A stretch of DNA of 64,000 nt, from assembly GCA_030447785.1 (NCBI GenBank), contig JAUJOF010000001.1, positions 226,193-290,192 of the forward strand, given 5' to 3'. Origin of the DNA: Solirubrobacteraceae bacterium (GTDB taxonomy: Bacteria; Actinomycetota; Thermoleophilia; Solirubrobacterales; Solirubrobacteraceae). A program made the translations under genes and the position numbers. This document shows positions 50,618-59,737 of this stretch, piece after piece (the stretch's first letter is position 1; each line of letters begins with the position of its first letter). Under the pieces are notes generated by a model. That model was not told the DNA's origin. It was given only the letters and a program-made list of their open reading frames with translations, and did not search any database.

Positions 50618-51535
50618 ATGTCGGCTCCGCTCCTGCTGCACTCGCTGAGCGAGTTGCGCACGATCCTGTTGTGCCTGCTCGCCGCCGCCGACGCGCGCTC
50701 GGTCGTGGAGATCGGATCGGAGTCGGGTGCGTTCACGCGGGAGCTCGTCGCGTTCGCGTCGAACCGCGGCGGCGGGGTGACGACGGTCGAGCCCCGCCCC
50801 GCGCCGGCCATCCTCGAGCTCGCGCGGACCGAGCCGACGCTGCGCCTCGTCGAGGGCCGCAGCCCCGAAGCTCTAGCCCGCGTCACAGCCGCCGACGCCT
50901 GGATCGTCGACGGAGACCACAACTTCTGGACGGTGGTGCACGAGCTCGACGCGGCGCTGGACCTCGGCGAAGCCGCCGAACGTCCGCCCCTGCTCGTGCT
51001 GCATGATGTGGCCTGGCCGTGCGGCCGGCGCGACTTCTACTACGACCCGGAGGGTTTGCCGTCCGATGCCGTCCACGCCCACACCTTCGCGCAAGGCGTG
51101 GTGCCGGGGGAGCCGGGCGTCGTCGCCACAGGGGGCATCCGCGGCGAGGGGCGGTTCGCGGTCGCCCTGCGGGAGGGCGGCGAGCAGAACGGCGTGCTCA
51201 CCGCGATCGAGGCCGTCCTGGCCCGCCGGCCCGGGCTCGAGCTCGCGGTCATCCCGGTCGTCTTCGGCGTCGGCGTGATCTGGCCGGCCGACGCGCCGTG
51301 GGCCGATGCGGTGCGTGACCTCCTCGCGCCGTACGCCGGGCTCGACCTGCTCGACAGGCTCGAACAGAACCGGCTGCGCCTGTATGCCCACGTGCTGGAG
51401 CTGCAGGACGCGCTTCGGCGCGTGGACGGCGCGCGGAACCGCGCCCTCGGCGCGCTGCAGGACCGCGTCGACGCCCTCGAGGCCGACAACGGGGCCTTGC
51501 GCCTCGAGCTTGCCCGGCTCAAGGCCACGGCGTGA
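50618..51535 (+). CDS. SAM-dependent methyltransferase (Methyltransf_24-like) with C-terminal coiled coil
   Basis: 305 residues from ATG 50618. SVVEIGSESGAFTRELVAF near 28-46 is motif I, VTTVEPRPAPAILELA the acidic beta-2 end, and AWIVDGDHNFWTVVHELD the DGDH block typical of this subgroup. The last 60 residues (LYAHVLELQDALRRVDGARN, RVDALEADNGALRLELARL) form a coiled coil. A methyltransferase with a coiled-coil tail next to a Wzt/Wzm pair is the arrangement of chain-length-controlling terminators such as WbdD, although the kinase part of WbdD is absent. Its stop overlaps the Wzt start. Confidence 0.75.
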   Translation: MSAPLLLHSLSELRTILLCLLAAADARSVVEIGSESGAFTRELVAFASNRGGGVTTVEPRPAPAILELARTEPTLRLVEGRSPEALARVTAADAWIVDGDHNFWTVVHELDAALDLGEAAERPPLLVLHDVAWPCGRRDFYYDPEGLPSDAVHAHTFAQGVVPGEPGVVATGGIRGEGRFAVALREGGEQNGVLTAIEAVLARRPGLELAVIPVVFGVGVIWPADAPWADAVRDLLAPYAGLDLLDRLEQNRLRLYAHVLELQDALRRVDGARNRALGALQDRVDALEADNGALRLELARLKATA

Positions 51536-52815
51536 GCGCCGTCGAGACCGCGCGGGCGAGCGTCGGCGACGGGAGGGCGCCCGAGCTGCCCGTCATCGCG
51601 ATCGACGGCCTCACGAAGACGTTCCGGCTGCCGCGCCACCGGGTCAGCACGCTGAAGGAGCGAGCCCTGCATCCCTTGCGGCGAACGGTCTACGACGAGC
51701 TGCGCATCCTGCAGGACGTCTCGTTCACGGTCGGGCGCGGCGAGTTCTTCGGGATCGTCGGACGCAACGGCTCGGGCAAGAGCACCTTGCTCAAGTGCCT
51801 CGCCGGCATCTACCGGGCGGACGCCGGCAGCATCCGGGTGGCGGAACGTCTCGTGCCGTTCATCGAGCTCGGAGTGGGGTTCAACCCCGACCTCACCGCG
51901 CGCGACAACGTGCTCATCAACGCGGTGATGATGGGACTCTCGCCGCGCGAGGCCCGCAACCGGTTCGATGCCATCGTCGACTTCGCCGAGCTGCGCGAGT
52001 TCCTCGACCTCAAGCTGAAGAACTACTCGTCGGGCATGCAGGTCCGTCTCGCCTTCTCGACGATGGTCCACACGGACGCCGACGTGCTGCTGATCGACGA
52101 GGTGCTCGCCGTAGGAGACGCCGCCTTCCAGCAGAAGTGCTTCGACGTCTTCCACGACCTGCGCGACCGCGGCCGGACGGTCGTGCTCGTCACCCACGAC
52201 ATGACGGTCGTCGAGCGGTTCTGTCACCGTGCGATCCTCTTGGACGAGGGTCGGATCGCTCTGGTCGGCGACCCGATCGACGTCGGGCAGCGCTACCTGC
52301 AACGCAACTTCGAGGCGCCGGGGCCGCTGCCCGAACCCGAGAACGGCGACGAGCCCGGGCCGGAGCCGCCGCGAGTGCGGGCGGACATCGTCGATGTGTG
52401 GGTGCAGGACGCTGTGGGCCGGCGCGTCGAGGCGGTCGTCCACGGCGAGGAGCTCGAGGTGCACTGCCTGTACGAGAGCCACGAGGCGATCGACCGGGCG
52501 CGGCTCGACGTCTGGATCGACTCGGCCGAAGACGCCCGCGTCTTCGGCGCCTCGACGATGGACTGGGCCGAGCCGCCGCGCGCCATCGGCGTCGGTGAGC
52601 GGCTGCACGTGCGCGTGCGCCTGCGCAACCCCTTCGTCGATGGGCGCTGGCACGTGGGCTGCTCGCTCCTCGCCGGCAGTGCGGGGCAGGACATCGTCGC
52701 CTTGGACAACCGGGCGGCGAGCTTCGTCTCCTACGGCGCGCGGGACGTGTACGGGCTCGCGCGCGTCGAGCACCAGCTCAGCTACGACCGCCGGCCAGCG
52801 GAGGGCCCGGGGTGA
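51532..52815 (+). CDS. ABC transporter ATPase, Wzt-like, glycan export
   Basis: 427 residues. Motifs are intact: GIVGRNGSGKST (74-85), ELGVGFNPDLTARDNV, YSSGMQVRLAFSTM, LLIDEVLAVGDAAFQQ and VLVTHDMTVVERFC. The N-terminal half is nearly the same as that of the Wzt at 41503. The C-terminal region (VHGEELEVHCLYESHEAIDR, HVGCSLLAGSAGQD) is a separate beta-rich domain that in Wzt proteins recognises the glycan end. The gene overlaps its methyltransferase and its permease by 4 bases on each side, which makes a compact export operon. Confidence 0.9.
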   Translation: MSAVETARASVGDGRAPELPVIAIDGLTKTFRLPRHRVSTLKERALHPLRRTVYDELRILQDVSFTVGRGEFFGIVGRNGSGKSTLLKCLAGIYRADAGSIRVAERLVPFIELGVGFNPDLTARDNVLINAVMMGLSPREARNRFDAIVDFAELREFLDLKLKNYSSGMQVRLAFSTMVHTDADVLLIDEVLAVGDAAFQQKCFDVFHDLRDRGRTVVLVTHDMTVVERFCHRAILLDEGRIALVGDPIDVGQRYLQRNFEAPGPLPEPENGDEPGPEPPRVRADIVDVWVQDAVGRRVEAVVHGEELEVHCLYESHEAIDRARLDVWIDSAEDARVFGASTMDWAEPPRAIGVGERLHVRVRLRNPFVDGRWHVGCSLLAGSAGQDIVALDNRAASFVSYGARDVYGLARVEHQLSYDRRPAEGPG

Positions 52816-53666
52816 GCGCGCGGGCAGCAGACGAGGCCCCGCGCCTGCGCGAGATGCACGGCCCGTCGGCGTTCGCCGGCGGCTGGCAGCGCTTCGTCCA
52901 CCTCACCTGGACGATTGCGCTCACGGACTTCCGCCTGACCTACTTCGGCTCGGTGCTGGGCTACCTGTGGTCGCTCGTGCGTCCCTTCCTCACGTTTGCC
53001 GTGCTGCTCGTCGTCTTCACGCAGATCTTCAACGCCGGCAAGGGCGTGCCGCATTTCGCGCCGATGCTCCTCCTCGGGGTCGTCCTGTTCTTGTTCTTCG
53101 CCGAAGCGACGAACAGCGCCGTGTCCGCCGTGGTGAACCGCGAGAGCCTCGTGCGCAAGATGCAGTTCCCGCGGCTGGTCATCCCGCTGTCGGTCGTGCT
53201 CACCGCGGCGCTCAACCTGGCCGTGAACCTCGTCCCGGTCGCGATCTTCGTCCTCGCGTCGGGCGTCGAGGTCCGCGCGACGTGGCTGCTGGCGCCGATC
53301 GTCGTGCTCGCCCTCGTGGCCTTCGCGAGTGGCGTCGCGATGATCCTCTCGTCGCTCTACGTGCGCTTCCGGGACGTCGCGCCGATCTGGGCGGTCGTCT
53401 CGCAGGTCCTCTTCTACGGCAGCGCGGTGATCTACACGATCGACCAGGTGCCGGGCGACTGGAAGCGCCTGGTGCTGGCCAACCCGGTCGCCTCGCTCAT
53501 CCAGCTCTCGCGGACGTGGGTCGTCGACCCCGCGCAGGGCACGCCCGCGCAGATCATGGGCGGCGCGGCGTGGGGTCTGGTCCCGCTCGCCGTGGGCATC
53601 GCGGTGCTCGCGCTGGGGCTGTGGGTCTTCAACCACGAGGCCCCGCGCATCGCCGAACGGCTCTGA
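52812..53666 (+). CDS. ABC-2 type permease, Wzm-like, glycan export
   Basis: 284 residues with six transmembrane helices. TDFRLTYFGSVLGYLWSLVRP (about 36-56) is the entry helix shared by TagG/Wzm permeases, followed by VVNRESLVRKMQFPR and VRFRDVAPIWAVVSQVLFYG. It is a close relative of the permease at 62878 (FFGSALGYLWSLLRP, VDREALVRKVGFPR). The start overlaps the Wzt stop. Together they should move a lipid-linked polysaccharide across the membrane. Confidence 0.9.
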   Translation: MSARAADEAPRLREMHGPSAFAGGWQRFVHLTWTIALTDFRLTYFGSVLGYLWSLVRPFLTFAVLLVVFTQIFNAGKGVPHFAPMLLLGVVLFLFFAEATNSAVSAVVNRESLVRKMQFPRLVIPLSVVLTAALNLAVNLVPVAIFVLASGVEVRATWLLAPIVVLALVAFASGVAMILSSLYVRFRDVAPIWAVVSQVLFYGSAVIYTIDQVPGDWKRLVLANPVASLIQLSRTWVVDPAQGTPAQIMGGAAWGLVPLAVGIAVLALGLWVFNHEAPRIAERL

Positions 53667-53678
53667 GCCGGAGCCGGT

Positions 53679-54884
53679 CTAAGCGCCGCGCGTCAACGCG
53701 CGCCAGACGCGGTCGATCTCGTCGTCCCAGTGCGGCAGCTCGAGCACGCGGCGCCGACCCGCGGCACCGAGGCGCTCACGCAGCACGGGGTCATCGACCA
53801 GGCGTCCGACCGCGTCGGCGACCAGCGAGGGCAGCGGCCGGGTGAGCAGTGCGGTGCGGTCGTGTTCGAGCAGCCAGCGTGTGGTCGTGCTGTCGTTGCT
53901 CACGCAGGCGGCGCCACACGCCATGAGCTCGAGCGGCTGGTAGGACGCGTGCGGCGTCATCATGAAGAAGAGGCCGACATCGCAGGAGCGGTACAGCGCA
54001 GCGACCTCGGCGAGGTCGTCCAAGAGCCCGACGTTGGTGACGATCCCCTCGGCGAGCCCGTAGCGGCGCGGGTGCCACGCCTCACCGGCGGCGAGCAGCT
54101 CGACGCGGTCCCCGAAGCGCGCCTTGACTTCACGCAGGGTGGCGAGGCCGAGCCCGAAGGCATTGCGGCTGGCCGACGGGCGCGCGTAAAAGAAGACGCG
54201 GACCGGCCGGTCGGCGGGGCGGGTCGCGGGCGGGTGGAAGAGCTCCCGGTCGACCGTGGGCGTGAAGACCGTCGCTTCGGCGGGGGCGACGCCGGCCAGG
54301 GCGGGGGAGTTCACGACGGCCGGGAAGCCCAGAGCCAGCGCCTGTTCGGCGAGGGCCGACGCGGCGCCCACGGCGTAGAAGAGCGACTCGCGGTCCTGGA
54401 GGAAGAGGAACTTCGCGCCGGCGTCGAGGCGGGCGAGGACGAAGGCCGTCGGCCAGAAGGTGGCGATGGCCGCGTCGGGTGCCTCGACGGCCGCCACCGC
54501 CGCTGGGACGACGCGTGCGCCGGCCAGACCTGGGAACGCGGCGGCGATCCGTTCGGCGACCGCGAGCTCCTGTCCAGGCGTGCCGCCGTGGACGGCGAAC
54601 GTGGTGCGAACGTCATGCGCCCGCGCGAACCGGTCGGCAAAGCGCAGGATCGTGTGGATGCCGCCGTAGGTCGCGTGCTCGAAGGGTGGCACGAGCCACA
54701 GGAGCGTGCGGATGGCGTGCGGACCACCGGTGCGCCACCGCTCGATCGCGTTCGCGTTGGCCGCGAGCTCTGCGGCGGTCAGGTCCAGCGCAGGGTCCAG
54801 GGCGATGCGGTCGGATTCGAGAAACGGCGTGGGCTCGGGCAGACCGAGCAGCCGACGCAGCGCGCGAGGGGCCCGGGGCCTCAC
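53679..54884 (-). CDS. GT4-type glycosyltransferase
   Basis: 401 residues from GTG 54884, which overlaps the GT2 stop (GTGA). It reads LLWLVPPFEHATYGGIHTILRFADRF near the start (Gly-rich acceptor loop), VRVFFYARPSASRNAFGLGL as the linker to the C-terminal domain, and ASYQPLELMACGAACVSND with the conserved Glu of the E...E block. The first 50 residues (LLGLPEPTPFLESD) are an N-terminal helix pair. Rhamnan-type GT4 enzymes that pair with GT2 partners have this shape. It likely acts in the cytoplasm on the exported glycan. Confidence 0.75.
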   Translation of the reverse strand: MRPRAPRALRRLLGLPEPTPFLESDRIALDPALDLTAAELAANANAIERWRTGGPHAIRTLLWLVPPFEHATYGGIHTILRFADRFARAHDVRTTFAVHGGTPGQELAVAERIAAAFPGLAGARVVPAAVAAVEAPDAAIATFWPTAFVLARLDAGAKFLFLQDRESLFYAVGAASALAEQALALGFPAVVNSPALAGVAPAEATVFTPTVDRELFHPPATRPADRPVRVFFYARPSASRNAFGLGLATLREVKARFGDRVELLAAGEAWHPRRYGLAEGIVTNVGLLDDLAEVAALYRSCDVGLFFMMTPHASYQPLELMACGAACVSNDSTTTRWLLEHDRTALLTRPLPSLVADAVGRLVDDPVLRERLGAAGRRRVLELPHWDDEIDRVWRALTRGA

Positions 54885-56332
54885 CACGTCTCGCCGGGCA
54901 TGCGCAGCGTGCAGGCGGTGCCCGCGCGGGTCAGCGCCGGGCTGTACCACGGATCGCCATCGGTGCGGAAGGCGCCGTAGACCTGCTCGGAACGTCCGAC
55001 GTCGGTGGGCGCGACGTGCGATCCCCGGCTGCGCGACTCGTCGTGGATCACGCGAACGTCGGTCACGCACAGCGAACGGAGGCCGCGGGCGGTCAGGCGC
55101 AGCCCCAGGTCGACGTCTTGGCCGCCCACGACGAGGCTCTCGTCGAAGCCGCCCACCTCCGCGAACTTCGCACGCTCGATGACGAGGCACGCAGCGGTCA
55201 CCGCGAGGCAGTTGCGGGTTCCATCGGTCGCGGTGCCGAAGGGGGTGGGCTGGGTGGGATGCAGCCCGGCGAACGGGTGGCCGGCGAGGCCGAAGAGCCC
55301 CACGGCGATGCCGGCGTGCTGCACGGTTCCGTCGGCGTAGGTCAGCAGCGGCCCGACGGCGCCGACGTCCGGGCGCTGCGCCTCGCCGACGAGCCGTTCG
55401 AGCCAACCCGGGTCGACGACCTCCGTGTCGTTGTTGAGGAACACGAGCACGTCGGCGTGCGAGCGCATCGCCGCGTGGTTGCACAGCGCGGAGAAGTTGA
55501 ACGAACGCTCATCGCGCAGCACCCGCACACGTCCATCACGAACGAGGGACTCGGGCGCGGGCAGGCTGCTCGCGTTGTCGACGAGGGTCACGCACAGCCG
55601 GGCCCAGGCGGTCCCGCGCAGGAGCGAGCCGATCGCGCGGTCGAGCAGCTCCGGGCGATCGCGGAACGGGACGACGACCTCGACCGCGGGCTCGCCGCGG
55701 ACCCGCGCCGCGACGGCGCGCCCCGTGCGGGTGGGCGCCGGCGCGGCGGGCGCGCGGTGCACGAGCACCGCGGCGACGTGGGCGGCTGCCGTGCCATCGG
55801 TAGCAGTCAGCGCCCTCGTCACCGCGCCGCGCCAGCCCGGCCCGTCGAGGGCTACGCCGGCGGCGAGCGCGGCCTCGGGCCGGACGAGGACGAGGCTCCC
55901 GGCCAGGTCGCGACTCACGAGCAGGTCCGGCGAAGGGCCCGGGCGCATGACCGGGCGCGTGCGCCGGCCGGCCGCGTCGAGCTGGTCCTCGTCGCAGGTG
56001 ATGACCGCGGCGTCGGGAGCGAGGGTCGCGGCGCGCCCGAAGGCCTCGACCGCGCCGGGCGCCAGCCGGTCGCCGGGATCGACGACGAGGACCCAGGGCG
56101 CCCGCGTGCCCGACAGCGCGGCCGGGTCCTCCACGACGGCGACCGCGGCCGGGTTCACGTCAGCGCCCGCGATCCGGGTGGGCTGGCCGAAGCGCTGCAC
56201 GCGCAGCCCCGCGCGCAACGGCGGCTCGACCTCCACCTGCCAGCGGGCGTAGGCCCGCCGCGCGTTGCCCTCGGGTCCGCGGAGGCGACGGACGAGACGC
56301 CGCAGCGCTAGGGGGCGCGAGGGACCCGCCAC
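54881..56332 (-). CDS. GT2-family glycosyltransferase
   Basis: 483 residues. The catalytic GT-A domain begins near 217: VEVVVPFRDRPELLDRAIGS, VTLVDNASSLPAPESLV, HADVLVFLNNDTEVVDPGWL with the DxD-like NNDT, then KFAEVGGFDESLVVGGQDVDLGLRL with the base-type region (Q)DVDLxxR. About 210 residues precede the domain (VLVVDPGDRLAPGAVEA, VITCDEDQLD), which look like a degenerate second GT-A domain; in similar two-domain proteins this part binds or spaces the acceptor. No signal peptide or membrane segment. Confidence 0.8.
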   Translation of the reverse strand: MAGPSRPLALRRLVRRLRGPEGNARRAYARWQVEVEPPLRAGLRVQRFGQPTRIAGADVNPAAVAVVEDPAALSGTRAPWVLVVDPGDRLAPGAVEAFGRAATLAPDAAVITCDEDQLDAAGRRTRPVMRPGPSPDLLVSRDLAGSLVLVRPEAALAAGVALDGPGWRGAVTRALTATDGTAAAHVAAVLVHRAPAAPAPTRTGRAVAARVRGEPAVEVVVPFRDRPELLDRAIGSLLRGTAWARLCVTLVDNASSLPAPESLVRDGRVRVLRDERSFNFSALCNHAAMRSHADVLVFLNNDTEVVDPGWLERLVGEAQRPDVGAVGPLLTYADGTVQHAGIAVGLFGLAGHPFAGLHPTQPTPFGTATDGTRNCLAVTAACLVIERAKFAEVGGFDESLVVGGQDVDLGLRLTARGLRSLCVTDVRVIHDESRSRGSHVAPTDVGRSEQVYGAFRTDGDPWYSPALTRAGTACTLRMPGETW

Positions 56333-56344
56333 GGCGCGTGGGGC

Positions 56345-57889
56345 CTAGACGTAGTAGCGCTCGAGGGTGAGCACGAACGCCCCGAGCGCGTGCCCCGTGG
56401 CGAGCACGAGCAGCACGGCGGAGAGCGCGAGCCCCGTGTGGCGGCGCAGTCCGACCACGGCGGCGGCCACGACGGCCGAGTACAGCGGGATGAGCGGCAG
56501 GAGGTAGCGGGCCTGCTCGAACGACAGCCCGCCGCGCGAGGTTCGCCAGCCGTAGCCGGCGACGGTCACGAGCATGAAGACGCCCGCGGCCATCAGGACG
56601 TAGGTGAGGAGTTCGGCGCGGCGCCGGCGGAGGTGACCGGTCGCCCGCCAGAGGGCGCGGGCGGCGAGCGCGCCGAGGGCGAGGAAGATGAGCGCCGCCG
56701 GCACGTTGACCCACACGGGGAACTCGAACTGGTGCCAGCCAAAGCGCCCCACGAACCCCTGCAGCCACGTCTCCCAGAGGGGGTACTGCGGGAAGGCCGG
56801 GAACGGCGGGTTCGTGGCGAAGAAGTCCTGGTACTGGTCGCGCATCGGCCCGATGGGCGGCAGGAAGACCTGCCAGGTGTACGAGGCGACGTGTCTGAGG
56901 TACTCGAGGCGGTCCGGCGGCACGCTGTAGCCGCCGGTCGTCGTCCCGCCCGAAGCGCGACCGAGCACCTGCGTGTTGATCTGCAGCCACACCCAGAAGG
57001 GCAGCGCGAGCGCGAGGGCGGCCGCGGGGGCGCCCAGCACGTGCCGGCGGGCGCCCGCGCGCCAGGCGCGCACGGCGAACACGGCCACCGCGAGGGCGAC
57101 CGCGGGGATGAAGCCGAACATCGTGCCCTTCGTGAGCAGCCCGACGAGCAGCGCGAGGCCGATGCCCGCTCCGCGGCGGACGGTGAGCCCGCGCCGGAAC
57201 GCCCGTGCGACGGCGAAGAACAGCGCGGCGGACGCAGCGAACAGCAGGTTGTCCACGCTCACGCTGCCCGCCATGAAGGCGGTCAGCGGATGCAGCGCGA
57301 CGACGAGCCCTCCGACCGTCCAGGCCCAGGGGTGGCGGGGCAGGAGCTCACGCACGAAGAGGAAGCAGAAGGCGATCGTGGCCGCGAAAATGAACAGGTT
57401 CGCCAGCCGCATGATCCAGAGTCGATCGATCAGGTCCAGCCCGCTGAAGACCCTGACGGGAAGGGCGGCGATCAGGTAGTACAGGGGCGGGTTGGCGACG
57501 CCGTACGAGGGGCCAGGCCCCCACCAGCGCGCCTGCGCCAGCTGGTCGCGGACGAGCCGGTCCTGGTCCGGTGACCAGCTCGGGTAGCCCTCGGCGCTGA
57601 ACGGGACACCTCCGATGAACAGGCCGAGCTCGCTCGGCCTCGCCGTGCCGTCGTAGCGATCGGCGCCCAGGAAGCGGGCCATCGCGTCCACCTGGGCGAC
57701 GTGGGTGAACTCGTCGGGCCCCTGCATCGGCGGGTTGATCACCGTCCAGACGAGCCCGTGGACGACCCCGACGAGCACGCACACGAGGAGCGCTCGACGC
57801 CAGTTGGCGCGACGCCGGGACGCGCCGGCGGGGACGCGCACGGCGCTGGCCCCCTCGGGAGGAGCGGGGGCGGCGACGGCGTCGGTCAC
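56345..57889 (-). CDS. DUF2142-family polytopic membrane protein
   Basis: 514 residues with about 11 transmembrane helices. After an N-terminal tail come VCVLVGVVHGLVWTVINPPMQGPDE, the first helix and extracellular loop with the conserved P..GPDE motif of DUF2142 and GT-C-type proteins, then VANPPLYYLIAALPVR, HPLTAFMAGSVSVDN and GGLSFEQARYLLPLIPLYSA. The fold and the acidic loop suggest a lipid-linked-sugar-dependent GT-C transferase or a glycan ligase. The GTG 57889 start overlaps the stop of the next upstream gene. Confidence 0.75.
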   Translation of the reverse strand: MTDAVAAPAPPEGASAVRVPAGASRRRANWRRALLVCVLVGVVHGLVWTVINPPMQGPDEFTHVAQVDAMARFLGADRYDGTARPSELGLFIGGVPFSAEGYPSWSPDQDRLVRDQLAQARWWGPGPSYGVANPPLYYLIAALPVRVFSGLDLIDRLWIMRLANLFIFAATIAFCFLFVRELLPRHPWAWTVGGLVVALHPLTAFMAGSVSVDNLLFAASAALFFAVARAFRRGLTVRRGAGIGLALLVGLLTKGTMFGFIPAVALAVAVFAVRAWRAGARRHVLGAPAAALALALPFWVWLQINTQVLGRASGGTTTGGYSVPPDRLEYLRHVASYTWQVFLPPIGPMRDQYQDFFATNPPFPAFPQYPLWETWLQGFVGRFGWHQFEFPVWVNVPAALIFLALGALAARALWRATGHLRRRRAELLTYVLMAAGVFMLVTVAGYGWRTSRGGLSFEQARYLLPLIPLYSAVVAAAVVGLRRHTGLALSAVLLVLATGHALGAFVLTLERYYV

Positions 57890-58647
57890 GCCTCTCGCTC
57901 CGCGTTGCGGACGAACCACGTGACCATCGCGGTGCAGGCTCCCAGGAACAGCGCGAGAAGTGCCCAGATCGTCCAGGCCCCGATGAACCCGGGCCGAAGG
58001 AGCGTCGCGCGCTCGACGGCGCGCCCGGCGACGGAGAGGCCCGAGCGCGAGCCGGAGAGGAAGAAGTCCGCGCGCACTTCCTCCGCCGACCTCTGCCCGG
58101 GACCATTGACCGCGCCCGGGGTCGCCGGGTTCGCAGTCCCCAGGTTGCCCGCGAGGCTGATCGCCGAGCGCCCCGCGTTGCGGAAGCAGAGGCGAGCAAG
58201 CTCGACCGTCGGCCGGTTGGCTGGGAGCGGAACCGAGAGCGGGGGCGCCGGTCTGTCGGGCCTCGACAGGGGATACCCGCCGGGCACTCGGACTCGGGTC
58301 ACTGCCCGGCCGGCCCCGTTGCGCACGGTGACGACGAGGGGCGGCCCAGTGCCGCTCGTAGCCCCGGGGTAGACCTGCAGGCGAGACGCCTCGGCCGGGA
58401 CGTATTCGCCGCCTTGGCAGCGTTCGCTCTTCGGCGCCAGGATCACACCGCCCACGCTGCGGATCACGCGGGTGTTCGTCGCCGCAAGCCGAGGTGCGGG
58501 TGCCAGGAGGACCACCAGGGTCACCACCGCGATGACTGCGGCAGCGCCCCACGCGAAGTGCCGGATGCGGGGTGTCACGAGGAAGGGGCGGGAGCGGCGT
58601 GCAGGCTGGCGTGGACGTCGCCCGTGGGCTTCACGATAGCGGCGGAC
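57886..58647 (-). CDS. Two-helix membrane protein with extracellular domain, unknown function
   Basis: About 250 residues. An N-terminal helix (FAWGAAAVIAVVTLVVLLAP) and a C-terminal helix (GAWTIWALLALFLGACTAMV) bracket an extracytoplasmic domain rich in beta strands (VGGVILAPKSERCQGGEYVP, VVTVRNGAGRAVTRVRVPGG). GTG 58647 was chosen since a weak GGATCAAGG precedes it; GTG 58578 is also possible. It pairs with the DUF2142 protein through an overlap, and may be its partner in handling a surface glycan. No family recognised. Confidence 0.55.
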   Translation of the reverse strand, partial: VRRYREAHGRRPRQPARRSRPFLVTPRIRHFAWGAAAVIAVVTLVVLLAPAPRLAATNTRVIRSVGGVILAPKSERCQGGEYVPAEASRLQVYPGATSGTGPPLVVTVRNGAGRAVTRVRVPGGYPLSRPDRPAPPLSVPLPANRPTVELARLCFRNAGRSAISLAGNLGTANPATPGAVNGPGQRSAEEVRADFFLSGSRSGLSVAGRAVERATLLRPGFIGAWTIWALLALFLGACTAMVTWFVRNAEREA

Positions 58648-58729
58648 GCCCTTGATCCAGCGGCCGGCGCCACACGCGAGAACGGAGGACGGCGGCCAGG
58701 GTTGCGGTGCTGGTTTCCCCGAAACCGGC

Positions 58730-59671
58730 TCAGGCCGCGGCCCGCTCACTGCCGAACACGCGCAGGTCGGCAAGGAGGTCGCTCACCAGTCGAGGGTACA
58801 CGCGCGAGGCCCGATAGGACTCGGCCTTGCGCCGCCCGCGCACCCGGAGACGGTGCCAGAGCCCGGGGAAGCGGCGCAGGCTTGCGAGCGCTTGCTCGAT
58901 CTGCCCGGCAGTCTGCACCTCGAGGAAATCGATACCCGGCTCGAGCCCGTGCAGCGGGCTCAGAGGCTCTGAGAGCACCAGGTGACCGGCAGCGAGATGC
59001 AGGCACACGCGGTTCTCGAACGTCGGATACGGATTGTTGTGAAGGTTGATGCCGACGTCGTGACCGGCCATGAGCTCGGCGAGGTGCTCACCACCCGCGC
59101 CGAAGGCCACATGCAGCACATCGTGGTGGTGCTTGGCGGGGGTCAGCAGCGCCTCGCGGTGGGGCGTGGATCGCCCGACGAACAGCGCTCGGGGAGCGCC
59201 CGATGCCGGAGGGCCGACCGGTTGGAAGAACCGGTCGGCAACGGGCAAAGGAAGCGAGCGCCACACGGGTAGCACCTGCTGGGCACTGGACGCGATGTGG
59301 GGATCAAACGCGACGATGCGGTCGAAGTTGGCCGCGTCGGCCTGCCTGAGTTCCCAAAGCCGGCGGTCGAGATCCTCGTGCCCCGCGCGCTCGGCCGCGC
59401 GGGGCAGGGGCTCGGTGAGGAAGCCGAGGGTCCGGGCGCGCAGTCCGTACAGCGCTCCGGCGGGAATGATCTCCGGGCGAAAGACGATTACGACGTCCGC
59501 GTCGTAGTCGCGCAGACGGGCGACCAATCCGGCGCTGTCACCGTCCTTGCGAAATTCGAAGAAGCGGGTCTCGAAGGGATGCGAACCCGGGCCCAGGGCA
59601 CACACTTCGAAGAAGGTCGTCTGACCCACGAAGGCCAGGCGCGCCGGTGGGCGGACGAACGCGTGGCGCAC
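58730..59671 (-). CDS. Glycosyltransferase-like protein (GT4-like, short)
   Basis: 313 residues. It opens RLAFVGQTTFFEVCALG, has DADVVIVFRPEIIPAGALYGL, then the GT-B C-terminal blocks RALFVGRSTPHREALL, DVGINLHNNPYPTFENRVCLHLAAGHLVLS (E.R...LAAG) and PGIDFLEVQTAGQIEQAL. These mark the GT family 1/4 group often annotated CgeB-like. It starts at GTG 59671, divergent from the small plus-strand gene at 59738. The acceptor is not known. Confidence 0.7.
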   Translation of the reverse strand: MRHAFVRPPARLAFVGQTTFFEVCALGPGSHPFETRFFEFRKDGDSAGLVARLRDYDADVVIVFRPEIIPAGALYGLRARTLGFLTEPLPRAAERAGHEDLDRRLWELRQADAANFDRIVAFDPHIASSAQQVLPVWRSLPLPVADRFFQPVGPPASGAPRALFVGRSTPHREALLTPAKHHHDVLHVAFGAGGEHLAELMAGHDVGINLHNNPYPTFENRVCLHLAAGHLVLSEPLSPLHGLEPGIDFLEVQTAGQIEQALASLRRFPGLWHRLRVRGRRKAESYRASRVYPRLVSDLLADLRVFGSERAAA

Positions 59672-59737
59672 GGGCGACGATACGATAGCGGCGGTCGTGG
59701 GCGCGACCCCGCGTCCGGGGCGCCACGGCCAGCGCGC

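Noticed and set aside
51040..52773. 577-codon minus-strand frame opposite Wzt
   Set aside because: Shadow of the well-supported methyltransferase and Wzt genes.
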